64,000 bases of DNA, from assembly GCA_944372575.1 (NCBI GenBank), contig CALVZS010000002.1, positions 62,001 through 126,000 of the forward strand, written 5' to 3'. Source of the DNA: an uncultured Clostridia bacterium (GTDB lineage: Bacteria; Bacillota; Clostridia; Christensenellales; Borkfalkiaceae). Under the pieces are notes generated by a model. The model was not told the origin of the DNA. It saw only the letters and a program-made list of their open reading frames with translations, and searched no databases. Position 1 is the stretch's first letter. Every line of letters begins with the position of its first letter. Both the position numbers and the translations under genes were made by a program. This document shows, in pieces, positions 1-8,643 of the stretch.

Positions 1-2
1 AG

Positions 3-203
3 GCGTTCTGCAGCATGGCGCTTGCCTCGCGTGCAAAACTTGCCGTCCTTCCCGTGCAGGATATCCTCGGCCTTGACAACGAGGCGCGCATGAATTATCC
101 CGGGACAAATGAGGGAAACTGGAGATTCCGCATGGAAAAGCTCCCCGGCGGGCGGCCCATGCGAAAGCTGAAAAAGGAAATCAAAAAATACAGGAGAATA
201 TAA
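3..203 (+). CDS. malQ: 4-alpha-glucanotransferase (amylomaltase), C-terminal end only
   Basis: The frame is open from the first complete codon at position 3, so only the last 66 residues are in the window. The tail FPVQD-type segment (here LPVQDILGLDNEARMNYPGT) followed by GNWRFRM is the conserved C-terminal signature of MalQ/DPE1 enzymes of glycoside hydrolase family 77, which transfer alpha-1,4-glucan segments in maltodextrin and glycogen metabolism. The end is lysine-rich (KKLKKEIKKYRR-like), which is not conserved in the family. The stop lies 3 bases before the mscL start, so the two are probably cotranscribed. The catalytic domain is upstream of the window and cannot be judged. Confidence 0.85.
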   Translation, partial: AFCSMALASRAKLAVLPVQDILGLDNEARMNYPGTNEGNWRFRMEKLPGGRPMRKLKKEIKKYRRI

Positions 204-206
204 GAC

Positions 207-770
207 ATGGCAGACGAACAAAAGAAGGAAAAGAAGGGATTCTGGAAGGAATTCAAGGAGTTCATTGCGCGCGGCAACGTGCTGGACATGGCCGTCGGCA
301 TCATTATCGGCGGCGCATTCACGGCGATCGTCAATGCGCTCTGCAACAATATATTAAAGCCGATCATCAACTGGCTGCTTGCCGTCATCTTCGGCGCGGA
401 CTCCCTGTCGGGCGTCTATACGTTCCTCAAGACGGCGACCATGATCGATGAAACGACGGGTGCAGAGGTGATCGACCTCGCCAATTCCATCTACATCGAC
501 TGGGGTACCTGCATCAATGCGGTCATTAACTTCCTTCTGACGGCGCTCGTCCTCTTCCTCATCATCAAGGCGGTGATGAAGGTGAGCAGAGTGCGTGAGG
601 AGGCGAAGAAAGCTCTGGAGGAAGCTGCCGAAAAGCGCAGGGCAGAAAAGGAAGCCGAGGCTGCAGAGGCGGCAAACGGCACAGCGTCCGTTCCGGCATC
701 TCCCGCGGAGAACGGGACGGAGAACGGCCAGACGGCTCCGGCGGCGGAGAGTGTGAAAAAATCCGAATAG
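207..770 (+). CDS. mscL: Large-conductance mechanosensitive channel MscL
   Basis: MscL is a pentameric membrane channel that opens under extreme membrane tension to release solutes after hypo-osmotic shock. The 187-residue product has the family N-terminus (FKEFIARGNVLDMAVGIIIG at about 16-35), TM1 at about 25-47, an extracellular loop, and TM2 at about 102-122. The cytoplasmic helix after TM2 is long and charged, followed by an Ala/Glu/Pro-rich tail from about 150 to 187. That makes it longer than the usual 130-150 residues, and the tail is probably disordered. A ribosome binding site (AGGAGA) lies inside the end of malQ. The gene ends before a strong bidirectional hairpin. Confidence 0.95.
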   Translation: MADEQKKEKKGFWKEFKEFIARGNVLDMAVGIIIGGAFTAIVNALCNNILKPIINWLLAVIFGADSLSGVYTFLKTATMIDETTGAEVIDLANSIYIDWGTCINAVINFLLTALVLFLIIKAVMKVSRVREEAKKALEEAAEKRRAEKEAEAAEAANGTASVPASPAENGTENGQTAPAAESVKKSE

Positions 771-790
771 ACGCGCTGCTTTCGGCGCAA

Positions 791-825
791 ATGAAACGCC
801 CGCGGGAAAACCGCGGGCGTTTCAT
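791..825. terminator. Bidirectional hairpin terminator between mscL and the convergent genes
   Basis: A perfect 15-bp inverted repeat (791-805 with 811-825, loop GAAAA) has an A-rich/T-rich outer end. It can stop transcription of mscL on the plus strand and of the convergent minus-strand gene that ends at 842. Confidence 0.85.
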
Positions 826-841
826 TTCGTATCGGTTCGGT

Positions 842-1342
842 TCAGCGGGAGCGTTCCGTCCGGAGCTGTGCGTCGCGTGCGAGGACGCGCTGCATGAGCT
901 CTTCCGCTTCGGCGATCTTTTTTTGTGCGGCAGCAAGCCCGCCGTCGTCATCGGCGGCACGCGCCCCGGTTCGGTAGACGGCAAGTTCGGCGCGCATCTG
1001 TTCCAGGAGCGCGGAGACGTTTGCGATCTCGCCGTCGCGCTCCTTGTCCGCCATGCGGTCTGTCACATAGATGAGTTTGTCGGCATTGTAGAGGAGACGG
1101 GAGAGCGCCTTGAGCCATTTGAGCCGCGGGGGATCGGCTTTCCGGAGCGCCGAAAGCTCTGCGGCGAGCGCGCCCAACTGCGCACGCAGTTCGCTGTGGC
1201 GGGGCAGGCGCGTCTTTCTGCGCAGCAGAAGGAGGATGAGGATGCCCACGACGATGACGGCGGCGTAGAGCAGATATTCGAGTACAAGGCGCACGGTGCC
1301 GCTCTCCGCGGCAGCGTCTGCAAGCAGAATCAGTCCGTTCAT
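842..1342 (-). CDS. Hypothetical single-pass membrane protein with coiled coil
   Basis: I do not recognise a family. The 166-residue product has one hydrophobic segment at about 18-40, then a basic patch (RRK) and a long charged Ala/Leu/Glu/Arg-rich region consistent with cytoplasmic coiled coil (about 48-165). Its start overlaps the stop of the upstream mscS-like gene by 4 bp (ATGA), so translation is probably coupled and the protein may work with that channel. The anchor-plus-coiled-coil layout would suit a partner or scaffold, but that is inference from context only. Confidence 0.6.
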   Translation of the reverse strand: MNGLILLADAAAESGTVRLVLEYLLYAAVIVVGILILLLLRRKTRLPRHSELRAQLGALAAELSALRKADPPRLKWLKALSRLLYNADKLIYVTDRMADKERDGEIANVSALLEQMRAELAVYRTGARAADDDGGLAAAQKKIAEAEELMQRVLARDAQLRTERSR

Positions 1343-2181
1343 ACGCCGTCCTCCCCGTCCGAAGATCTGCGCAGCCGCACTTCGAGCTGCGAATAGGGCT
1401 TTTCGATGCCGTGCGCTTCAAGCGCTTTCATGATGATCTCGCGCAGATCAAAGTAGAGATCCCAGTACTTGTTCGTCGTTCCCCATGCGCGGACGGAAAA
1501 TTTGAGGGTATCCTCGCCGAAATCCGCCAGCACGACCTGCGGGGCGGGCGTCTCTACAACGTATTTGTAGCCCGTAACGCTCTCCAGGAGCAGCGCCTTG
1601 ACTTCATCGATGTCCGCGGCATAGGGGACGGGAACCTCGATGACGACGCGGCGCAGCGGCATGTCGCTGTAGTTGACGAGCTTGGAACCGAGTACCTCGC
1701 TGTTGGGAACGATGATGGTCTCGTTGCTGTAGGTGACGATCTTCGTGTTGAACAGGCGGATGTCCTGTACCAGTCCCTCCATGCCGTCAATGGCGATATA
1801 GTCGCCCTTTTTGAAGGGCTTCGTGAAGATGATGATGACGCCGTTTGCCAGGCTGGCAAGGCTGTCCTTGAGGGCGAGCGCAATGGCGAGCGCCACCGCC
1901 GAAAATGCCGCAATGATGCCTGCCGTCGAGAATCCGAGCGAGCTGACGACGACGATGGCGAGCGCCACATAGAGCACGACCGTGATGAGAGAGACGACGA
2001 ACGTCGAGGCGGACTTGTCCAGCCGGCGGCTCTTGAGCGCCGCCGAACGCGCGATGACCTGTACGATGCGGATGATGACCAGTCCCAACACCAGGAAGGC
2101 GACCGCCCGCACGATGGCAAGCCCCGTATTCTGCACGAAGTCCCTTCCGATCTCTTTAAGGGTTTCCCAGAATTGTTCCAT
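1339..2181 (-). CDS. Small-conductance mechanosensitive ion channel (MscS family)
   Basis: The product is a membrane channel gated by tension. The 280 residues show TM1 (about 20-42), TM2 (62-82) and a Gly/Ala-rich pore helix TM3 (84-115), then the beta domain with the PNSEV signature at 159-163 and a C-terminal alpha/beta domain. The chosen start at 2181 is preceded by AGGAGA 7 bases upstream; an in-frame start at 2256 would add 25 residues that lie upstream of the promoter and is rejected. The length matches E. coli MscS (286). It sits close to mscL and forms a two-gene unit with the coiled-coil protein. Confidence 0.93.
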   Translation of the reverse strand: MEQFWETLKEIGRDFVQNTGLAIVRAVAFLVLGLVIIRIVQVIARSAALKSRRLDKSASTFVVSLITVVLYVALAIVVVSSLGFSTAGIIAAFSAVALAIALALKDSLASLANGVIIIFTKPFKKGDYIAIDGMEGLVQDIRLFNTKIVTYSNETIIVPNSEVLGSKLVNYSDMPLRRVVIEVPVPYAADIDEVKALLLESVTGYKYVVETPAPQVVLADFGEDTLKFSVRAWGTTNKYWDLYFDLREIIMKALEAHGIEKPYSQLEVRLRRSSDGEDGV

Positions 2182-2203
2182 ACGGTTTTCTCCTGTCTGA
2201 TTA

Positions 2204-2232
2204 AGTATAGCACATTTTCGAAAAGAAAACAA
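2204..2232 (-). promoter_or_regulatory. Promoter of the mscS-like operon
   Basis: On the minus strand there is a -35 TTGTTT (2227-2232), a 17-bp spacer and a -10 TATACT (2204-2209). The expected start of transcription is near 2197, giving a leader of about 16 nt that contains the AGGAGA ribosome binding site. Confidence 0.7.
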
Positions 2233-2260
2233 GAAGGTGCGGAATTTTTTCCGCACCTTC
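2233..2260 (-). terminator. Terminator of the minus-strand membrane-protein gene
   Basis: A 10-bp perfect stem (2233-2242 with 2251-2260) is followed on the minus strand by a T-rich stretch. It lies 25 bases after the stop of the gene at 2285-3382 and just before the mscS promoter. Confidence 0.75.
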
Positions 2261-2284
2261 CAAGTGATTTTAAGGGAGGGATCT

Positions 2285-3382
2285 CTATGCCCGCACCTGG
2301 CGGTTGAGTTGCCGGATTCTGTGTTTGATGGGGAACGCCCAGAAGATAGAGACGAACCAGAGCAGCAGATAGCACACGCCGCTCACCCACGCGAGCGTGG
2401 AGATCGCGCCGAGCGCCGCCGCGATGGTCGCATCCGGAATGAGAAATTCCGCCACAATGGGCGCAATGCCGAAGATGAGGCATGGGAAGAAGCCGAAGAG
2501 CTTGACGTACCACATCATAAAACGCTTGTTGCGCGCAAACATATGGAAGAATGCGAACAGGAACAGCACCGCCCAGACAAAGGCAAAGAAGAGGATGACG
2601 CCCGCGGCGGCCACAAAGAGATAGGGAGGGATCTGCGCGGTGACGTCCTCCGTGCTGAGAGAGGCGCTCATCCCGCTCATCATGTCGGAAAAGTTTGTGT
2701 AAACTTCGCCCGTTCCGCTGCCGCTCTCGTTGAGTGCTTCGGAGGCATTCACGCAGATAAAGGCCTCTGCCGAAAATGCGCCCTCCGTCTGCTCCACCGT
2801 CTTGTCGTACATATCCCGGATGACGCCCCGCGCATTCTCTTCATCCCAGCCGGAGAGCTGCTCTTCGGTGAGGAAGTCCTCCTTGATGACACCGAGAATG
2901 TCCGTGATGGCGGCGTCGATCTCCGTATCGTCCTCTGCCGTCTCCAGACCGCGCAGGGCGCCGTCTACCTTTTCCACTGCTTCATCGCTGACGTCGAGGT
3001 CGGCGCTCTCTGCTGCCGCCACGACCACCGCCTTTGCCGCGATCGTGCTCGACTGTTCGCTGAAGGAGGTGCCCACCTTTCTGACGAGGACGTCGACGGG
3101 TTCATCGGACATGGCAAGCGTCACGAAGTCCATGCCGTCCATCGAGACGGTCAGCCCCGTACCGCTCAGGAAGTCCGCTACCGAGACCTCCGTCGTCGTG
3201 TCCTCCTCCGATGCCTGGCCCGTCAGCAGGACGGAGAGGCTGTCCACGTCGATGCGCAGGAGGGGCAGGAAGAGAATGGAGAGCGCCGCGATCGCGGAAA
3301 TGAGCGCCACAAAGAGATTGAGAGGGGTGAGGCTGCGCTGGCGATAGCGCAGTTCCGCTTCGGCCGATGTAAATTCGCGCAT
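2285..3382 (-). CDS. Hypothetical multi-pass membrane protein
   Basis: No family is recognised. The 365 residues begin with a short cytoplasmic segment, a hydrophobic segment at about 24-44, then a large acidic, Ser/Thr/Asp/Glu-rich region (about 45-250) that is probably outside the cell. Several C-terminal hydrophobic helices follow (about 253-350), and the protein ends in a basic tail. The gene is monocistronic, with its own consensus promoter and terminator. A ribosome binding site (AAGGAG) lies upstream of the ATG. The topology (anchor, extracytoplasmic domain, membrane bundle) does not by itself give a function. Confidence 0.75.
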   Translation of the reverse strand: MREFTSAEAELRYRQRSLTPLNLFVALISAIAALSILFLPLLRIDVDSLSVLLTGQASEEDTTTEVSVADFLSGTGLTVSMDGMDFVTLAMSDEPVDVLVRKVGTSFSEQSSTIAAKAVVVAAAESADLDVSDEAVEKVDGALRGLETAEDDTEIDAAITDILGVIKEDFLTEEQLSGWDEENARGVIRDMYDKTVEQTEGAFSAEAFICVNASEALNESGSGTGEVYTNFSDMMSGMSASLSTEDVTAQIPPYLFVAAAGVILFFAFVWAVLFLFAFFHMFARNKRFMMWYVKLFGFFPCLIFGIAPIVAEFLIPDATIAAALGAISTLAWVSGVCYLLLWFVSIFWAFPIKHRIRQLNRQVRA

Positions 3383-3417
3383 TCCGGAAACTCCTTATTG
3401 TTTGGAAAGATAGTACC

Positions 3418-3446
3418 ATTCTATTATAAATCCGGGAATTTGTCAA
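3418..3446 (-). promoter_or_regulatory. Promoter of the 2285-3382 gene
   Basis: The minus strand shows TTGACA (3441-3446), a 17-bp spacer and TAGAAT (3418-3423). The leader is about 30 nt and includes AAGGAG. Confidence 0.75.
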
Positions 3447-3513
3447 ACGTTTTCCCCCGATATCGGGGCGGGCGGCAGAGGAAGTTCCTGCCTGTTTCCT
3501 CTTTCCTCCGTCC

Positions 3514-3544
3514 GGAAAAAATCCCCGGCTGATTTTGCCGGGGA
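3514..3544 (-). terminator. Terminator of the ABC exporter operon
   Basis: The stem TCCCCGGC/GCCGGGGA (3522-3529 with 3537-3544) is followed on the minus strand by a run of six T (3515-3521). It starts 6 bases past the permease stop. Confidence 0.85.
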
Positions 3545-3549
3545 GGAAT

Positions 3550-5640
3550 TTATTCGATGGCTTTGAGCGATTCGTTCATGTCGATGCTCACGATCTTGTG
3601 CCGCAGGATGAGCGTCACAAGGATGGTGAAGATGACGGACAGGATGGGGGCAAGCACCCAGACAAACCAGGAGATGCCAGGGATGGAGCCGAATCCCATC
3701 ACCTGAAAGACGAACAGGCACAGAAGGCAGCCGAGAGGGATGCCGAAGAGGATGCCGATGCCGCTTGTGATATAGATCTCGCGGTAGATATAGCCCGCCA
3801 CTTCGCCGTCGTAGTAGCCGAGTACCATCAGCGTTGCCAGTTCGCGCTCTCGTTCGCTGATGTTGATATTCGTCAGCGTGTAGGTGACGACAAAGTTTAA
3901 AAGTGCCGCAAAGACGAGAATGATAACGGAGATCGTGATCATGGACGTGCCGCCGATGTCCTGGAAGAGGCAGCAGTCAAGAACGGCAAGCCCCGCCAGC
4001 ACGAGCGCGGTCGAGAGCGCGACGGAGACGACGGTCATCAGAAAGCGCATGAAGAAGCGCAGCACGTTGCGCATGGTCGACTTGTATTTGAAGGAGAGGT
4101 GGTTCCAGATGAGCGGGATGCGCTCGAGGAACACCTTTTTGCCCGCTTTCGGCGTCTTGGGGCGCAGCAGGTCGGCAGGTTCCTGCCGCGTGAGCTTAAT
4201 GCCCGCGATCGCCGTGGCGGCAAGCGTCGCTATGAGGATGACGGCAAACGTGATGAGGTAGAATGTCATCGAAACGTGTGCGGAATAGGGCGGAAGCGTA
4301 TAGTTCCATTCAAAGTTGTTGTAGATGATCCTGCTCAGCCCGAGGCCGGCAAAATATGATCCCGCGCCGCCGATCAGAGTGCCGATCAGCGCAAAGAGCA
4401 GGTATTTTACAATGATGCGCGCGGGGGAGTATCCCAGCGTCAGAAGGCAGGCGATCTGTCCGCGCTCCTCGTCCAGAAGGCGCGTCATCGTCGAGAGGAC
4501 GACAAGGATTGTGACGAACAGGAACACTGCCATCAGAACATATCCGATCCCGGCGATCTTGTTGCCGTATTCGCGGAAGGACTCGAAGGAGAAGTTCTCG
4601 TGCAGTGTCAGCACCTCGTAAAACGCTTCCGTGTCCGCATCGCCGCCTTCCGAGTCGCGCGTGAGGATTTCATGCACGGCATTCGTCTGCGCATCGACGT
4701 AATCGTCATATCCCGCACTGAACAGGGTATAGTCCGCCCGTTCGGGCAGGGTGATGTAGATTTGGTTGCGCAGCTCGGAGGCGGGAACCTGAACGGACTG
4801 TTCTTCCTCGATGTCCATATCGATCTGCTGGCTGCTGCCGAACATTTCAAGCGTTCCCGTGACGTGCGGGGAAGAGAGCGTATCGATGAGGGTGTCCCCG
4901 AAGACGTAATAGATCGCCGAAAGGGGGAGCATATCTTCCTCATCGTCGGAGGCGGGATCGTCCGCATAGCTCGGATCGTCGCGCACCGCCATGTGCAGCG
5001 GGTTGAGGAGCGTCCCGCCCAGCACATACGTCTGTTCGACGGGGGCGGTGATGGTCGCATCCGTCAGGGTGACGCCGCCCGCTTCGTATTCGTCATAGTG
5101 CTGCGTCACCGTTGCGGACAGGGTGAACGTCCTCTCCTCCGGGTCGGAGAACTGCACGGTGGCGCGCTCCTTGTAGACGGTGATGGCGCCCTCGGGGGCG
5201 GAGGAGGTGTCATAGTTATACGTCTCCACTTCGGTAAAGAGGTTCTGGCCGACGTCCTCCGGGCCGTCGCAGGGAAAGAGGTAGACGCGGATCATGCCGT
5301 CCGGGACGTTGGTAAACGTGACTTCGGTGTCATTGATGACCGCCTTCCCGTCCGTCACTTCAAATTCGAGCATCCCGCCCGCAAGCACGTTGTCCGCGCC
5401 GCAGCTCTCGGAGAGGGCATCGATGTCCTCCTCCCGGAAGGCGCCCTCCGTGTTCATGAGAATGAGGTCGCTGATATTTTCGGCATGGTAGTAATCGGAG
5501 AGGGAGTCGCCGATCTTGTCCGTTGCCATGCCGATGCCCGCCGTGAACCCGACGCTGACAAGCACCATCAGGATGACGGAGACAAGGCGGGTCGCGTGTT
5601 TTCGGAACATCCTTCCGAATGTCTTAAGGTAAGTTCTCAT
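3550..5640 (-). CDS. ABC transporter permease, FtsX family
   Basis: This is the membrane subunit of an ABC exporter, partner of the ATPase 5 bases upstream. The 696 residues show an N-terminal transmembrane helix (about 18-38), a long extracellular domain (about 40-360), a first FtsX/MacB-type three-helix block (about 365-490), a cytoplasmic linker rich in Lys/Arg/Pro, and a second FtsX block (about 535-685). This is the large, duplicated-FtsX form often used in Gram-positives to export peptides or lipids or to answer antimicrobial peptides. The substrate cannot be read from sequence. No two-component sensor is adjacent, unlike the BceAB type. Confidence 0.88.
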   Translation of the reverse strand: MRTYLKTFGRMFRKHATRLVSVILMVLVSVGFTAGIGMATDKIGDSLSDYYHAENISDLILMNTEGAFREEDIDALSESCGADNVLAGGMLEFEVTDGKAVINDTEVTFTNVPDGMIRVYLFPCDGPEDVGQNLFTEVETYNYDTSSAPEGAITVYKERATVQFSDPEERTFTLSATVTQHYDEYEAGGVTLTDATITAPVEQTYVLGGTLLNPLHMAVRDDPSYADDPASDDEEDMLPLSAIYYVFGDTLIDTLSSPHVTGTLEMFGSSQQIDMDIEEEQSVQVPASELRNQIYITLPERADYTLFSAGYDDYVDAQTNAVHEILTRDSEGGDADTEAFYEVLTLHENFSFESFREYGNKIAGIGYVLMAVFLFVTILVVLSTMTRLLDEERGQIACLLTLGYSPARIIVKYLLFALIGTLIGGAGSYFAGLGLSRIIYNNFEWNYTLPPYSAHVSMTFYLITFAVILIATLAATAIAGIKLTRQEPADLLRPKTPKAGKKVFLERIPLIWNHLSFKYKSTMRNVLRFFMRFLMTVVSVALSTALVLAGLAVLDCCLFQDIGGTSMITISVIILVFAALLNFVVTYTLTNINISERERELATLMVLGYYDGEVAGYIYREIYITSGIGILFGIPLGCLLCLFVFQVMGFGSIPGISWFVWVLAPILSVIFTILVTLILRHKIVSIDMNESLKAIE

Positions 5641-5644
5641 GGCT

Positions 5645-6367
5645 TCACCACTCGATGCGCTCGATGGGCATGGGATGTGCGTTGCGCTCGACCGCTTCGA
5701 TGCGCCCGCTGCGGATATGGATGACCTTGTCTGCCATCTCCTTGAGCGCCGCGTTGTGCGTCACGATGATGACGGGTTTTTGCTGCTCCTTCGCCACGTC
5801 GTACAGCAATTTCAGCACAAGTTTGCCCGTGACGTAATCGAGGGCGCCCGTCGGTTCATCGCACAGGAGGAGCTTGGGGTTCTTTGCAAGGGCGCGTGCA
5901 ATGGAAACGCGCTGCTGCTCGCCTCCCGAGAGCTGTGCGGGGAAGTTGTTCATCCGTTCGCCCAGCCCCACTTCGGTGAGGATGGCCTTCGGATCGAGCG
6001 CGTTTTTGCAGATCTCGACGGCAATCTCCACGTTTTCAAGCGCCGTAAGGTTGGGCATGAGATTGTAGAACTGAAAGACGAATCCGACGTCCGTTCTCCG
6101 ATAGGCGGTCAGACCCCGCTTGTCGAGCGCGGTCACGTCCTTTCCGTCCAGTACGATCTGTCCGCTCGTTGCGCTGTCCATGCCGCCCAAAAGATTGAGC
6201 AGGGTGGTCTTTCCCGCGCCGGAGGAACCAAGTACGACCACGCACTCGCCGTTCTCCACGGTGAAGGAGGCATTCTGCAGCGCATCCACACAGATGTCGC
6301 CCGTCCGGTACTGTTTGCATACGTTTGTCAGGGTCAGATAGCTCACGATTCGGCACCATTCCGTCAC
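5645..6367 (-). CDS. ABC transporter ATP-binding protein (MacB/LolD type)
   Basis: This is the ATPase that energises the FtsX-type permease encoded just downstream. The 240-residue protein has Walker A GSSGAGKT (47-54), Q-loop region VFQFYNL (about 98-104), signature LSGGEQQR (146-153), Walker B LLLCDEPT (166-173) and the H-loop VTHN. The start is taken as GTG at 6367, with GGAA a short distance upstream and a promoter whose predicted transcript start is only about 9 nt upstream. A GTG at 6346 is a weaker alternative because its spacing to any ribosome binding site is poor. Confidence 0.92.
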   Translation of the reverse strand: MTEWCRIVSYLTLTNVCKQYRTGDICVDALQNASFTVENGECVVVLGSSGAGKTTLLNLLGGMDSATSGQIVLDGKDVTALDKRGLTAYRRTDVGFVFQFYNLMPNLTALENVEIAVEICKNALDPKAILTEVGLGERMNNFPAQLSGGEQQRVSIARALAKNPKLLLCDEPTGALDYVTGKLVLKLLYDVAKEQQKPVIIVTHNAALKEMADKVIHIRSGRIEAVERNAHPMPIERIEW

Positions 6368-6382
6368 ATTGTTTCCAAGTGA

Positions 6383-6410
6383 ATTATACCATATTTTAAG
6401 GACTTTTCAA
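6383..6410 (-). promoter_or_regulatory. Promoter of the ABC exporter operon
   Basis: On the minus strand: TTGAAA (6405-6410), a 16-bp spacer, TATAAT (6383-6388). The predicted leader before the GTG at 6367 is only about 9 nt. Confidence 0.7.
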
Positions 6411-6607
6411 TCGCTTTGGTGCCGGATTTTTGAAGTTTTCACGCATATTTCGCGGAAAAAAGATGTGTAATTTTTTAAGTATAATGAGAAAAAATGACTT
6501 TCATTTTCTTTGTCATTCCATGCTGTGACAGTCAGGGGCGCTGTCCGCCGGCGGACGGAGAGCGGAAGGAATTGCGTGCATAGGGGGGGAATTTTGTGGT
6601 CGGGGTA

Positions 6608-6636
6608 TTGCAATCCGCATTCAAATGCGCTATAAT
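6608..6636 (+). promoter_or_regulatory. fbp promoter
   Basis: TTGCAA (6608-6613), 17-bp spacer, TATAAT (6631-6636). The predicted transcript starts near 6643, giving an 18-nt leader with the AGGGGA ribosome binding site. Confidence 0.8.
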
Positions 6637-6660
6637 GAAAAAAGAAAAAGGGGAATGAAT

Positions 6661-8622
6661 ATGCAGGACAAAAAGTATCTCGAACGGCTCTCCGTTCAGT
6701 TTCCAACCGCGGCGGACGCGGCAACGGAGATCATCAATCTCTCCTCTGTACTCAACCTGCCCAAGGGGACGGAGCATTTCATCACGGATATCCACGGCGA
6801 GTACGAGCCCTTTCTGCATATATTGAAGAACGGCTCCGGCTCCATCCGCAAGAAGATCGAGGAGGAGTTCAAGGGATCTCTTTCCATGAAGGAGAAGAAG
6901 TCGCTCGCCACGCTCATCTACTATCCTTCCGAAAAGCTCGCCCAGATCGAGGCGACGGAGGAGGATCTGGACGACTGGTACAAGACCACCATTTACCGTC
7001 TGGTGCGGGTGAACCGTCGCATTGCGTCCAAGTACACCCGTTCGCGCGTCAGAAAGGAACTGCCCCACGACTACGCCTATATCATCGAGGAGCTGCTGGG
7101 CGAAAAGGAGGAGGTGGAGGACAAGGAGGCGTACTACAACGGCATCATCTCCGCCATCATCTCCACCAAGCGGGCGCGCCACTTCGTCATCGCCTTCTGC
7201 AACCTCATCCAGCGACTGGCGGTCGATCGCATCCACATTCTCGGCGACCTCTTTGACCGCGGCCCCGGGGCGCACATCATTCTCGATACCCTCCTCGGGT
7301 TCGACAACGTGGACTTCCAGTGGGGGAACCACGACATCTGCTGGATGGGCGCGGCGAGCGGCAGCCTTGCCTGCATCGCCTCCGTCGTGCGCATCTCGGC
7401 AAAGTACGGCAACTTCGCCACCATTGAAAACGGCTACGGCATCAATTTGCTGCCCCTCGCCAAGTTCGCCATCGATACCTACGCGGGAGACCCGTGCGGG
7501 TGCTTCGTCATCAACGGTTCGCAGAGCTATGAACCGTACGATCCCGATATGGATCGCAAGATCCACAAGGCGATCACCGTCATCCTGTTCAAGCTGGAGG
7601 GGCAGCTCATCGCGCGCCATCCCGAATACAAGATGGAGGGGCGCAGGCTGCTCGATAAGATCGACCGCGAAAAGGGGACGGTCACCATCGACGGTAAGGC
7701 GTATCCTCTGGAGGACACCAACTTTCCCACCATCGACCCCGCCGATCCCTACAAGCTCTCCGCAGGCGAAGCGCTCGTCATGGAGAAGCTGCGCTATGCC
7801 TTTGTCAACAGCGAAAAGCTGCGCCGGCACGTCGCCTATCTCTTCACCCGCGGCAGTATGTACCGCGTGTGCAACGGCAATCTGCTCTACCACGGCTGTG
7901 TGCCGCTCAACGAGGACGGTTCCTTCAAAAAGGTGCGCGTGGGGGAGAAGGAATACGCAGGCAAGGCGCTCTTCGACGAACTGGAGAGCTGGGCGAGGAA
8001 GGGCTATTACCTGCCGGACGGCGAGGAAAAGCGGTTCGGGCAGGACACCATGTGGTTTCTGTGGGCGAACGAAAATTCCCCCCTCTACGGCAAGGAGCGC
8101 ATGACCACTTTCGAGCGCTACTTCGTCAAGGACGAGAGCTGCTATTTCGAGGCGAAGAACTCCTACTACAGCTATCTCAACGACGATAAAGTGATCTCGG
8201 CGATCATGCGCGAATTCGGGCTGGATCCCGCCTCGCCCGCCTCGCACATCATCAACGGGCATATGCCCGTACACCTGAAGAACGGCGAGACGCCCATCAA
8301 GTGTGGGGGCAGGCTGCTGATGATCGACGGCGGGATGTCCCGTCCCTATCAGCGGGAGACGGGCATTGCGGGCTACACCCTCATCGGCAACTCCTACGGG
8401 ATGCGCCTGGTCGCCTACGAGCCTTTCCGCTCGGCGGAGGACGCCATCCGCAGCGAGAGCGATATCCACTCCGTCACCGAGGTGGTGCAGAAGACCAACT
8501 ACCGCCTGTCCATCCGCGACACCGACGAGGGGCGGCGGATGCGGGAGACGATCACGGAACTCACCGACCTTCTGGAGGCGTATCGTCTGGGCGTCATCCG
8601 TGAAAAGAATCTGCGGCTGTAA
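6661..8622 (+). CDS. fbp: Fructose-1,6-bisphosphatase class III
   Basis: The enzyme hydrolyses fructose 1,6-bisphosphate to fructose 6-phosphate in gluconeogenesis. Class III enzymes are Firmicutes-specific metallophosphoesterases of about 640-670 residues; this one has 653. Visible metal-site motifs are DIHGE (D43, H45), GDLFDRGPG near 195, WGNHD near 221 and a late NGHMP/IDGG region. The ATG at 6661 was chosen because AGGGGA lies 6 bases before it; the ATG at 6655 abuts that site, and one at 6625 lies upstream of the -10 box. The next gene follows after 21 bases. With pfkA elsewhere in the window, opposing steps of glycolysis are both present. Confidence 0.96.
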   Translation: MQDKKYLERLSVQFPTAADAATEIINLSSVLNLPKGTEHFITDIHGEYEPFLHILKNGSGSIRKKIEEEFKGSLSMKEKKSLATLIYYPSEKLAQIEATEEDLDDWYKTTIYRLVRVNRRIASKYTRSRVRKELPHDYAYIIEELLGEKEEVEDKEAYYNGIISAIISTKRARHFVIAFCNLIQRLAVDRIHILGDLFDRGPGAHIILDTLLGFDNVDFQWGNHDICWMGAASGSLACIASVVRISAKYGNFATIENGYGINLLPLAKFAIDTYAGDPCGCFVINGSQSYEPYDPDMDRKIHKAITVILFKLEGQLIARHPEYKMEGRRLLDKIDREKGTVTIDGKAYPLEDTNFPTIDPADPYKLSAGEALVMEKLRYAFVNSEKLRRHVAYLFTRGSMYRVCNGNLLYHGCVPLNEDGSFKKVRVGEKEYAGKALFDELESWARKGYYLPDGEEKRFGQDTMWFLWANENSPLYGKERMTTFERYFVKDESCYFEAKNSYYSYLNDDKVISAIMREFGLDPASPASHIINGHMPVHLKNGETPIKCGGRLLMIDGGMSRPYQRETGIAGYTLIGNSYGMRLVAYEPFRSAEDAIRSESDIHSVTEVVQKTNYRLSIRDTDEGRRMRETITELTDLLEAYRLGVIREKNLRL

Positions 8623-8643
8623 ACGGGCCGCAAGGGAGCAGAT

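Noticed and set aside
4600-5724. A 374-codon plus-strand frame opposite the ABC permease, and similar long antisense frames across the window
   Set aside because: All are shadows of recognised genes; their translations are His/Arg/Gly-rich and match no family.
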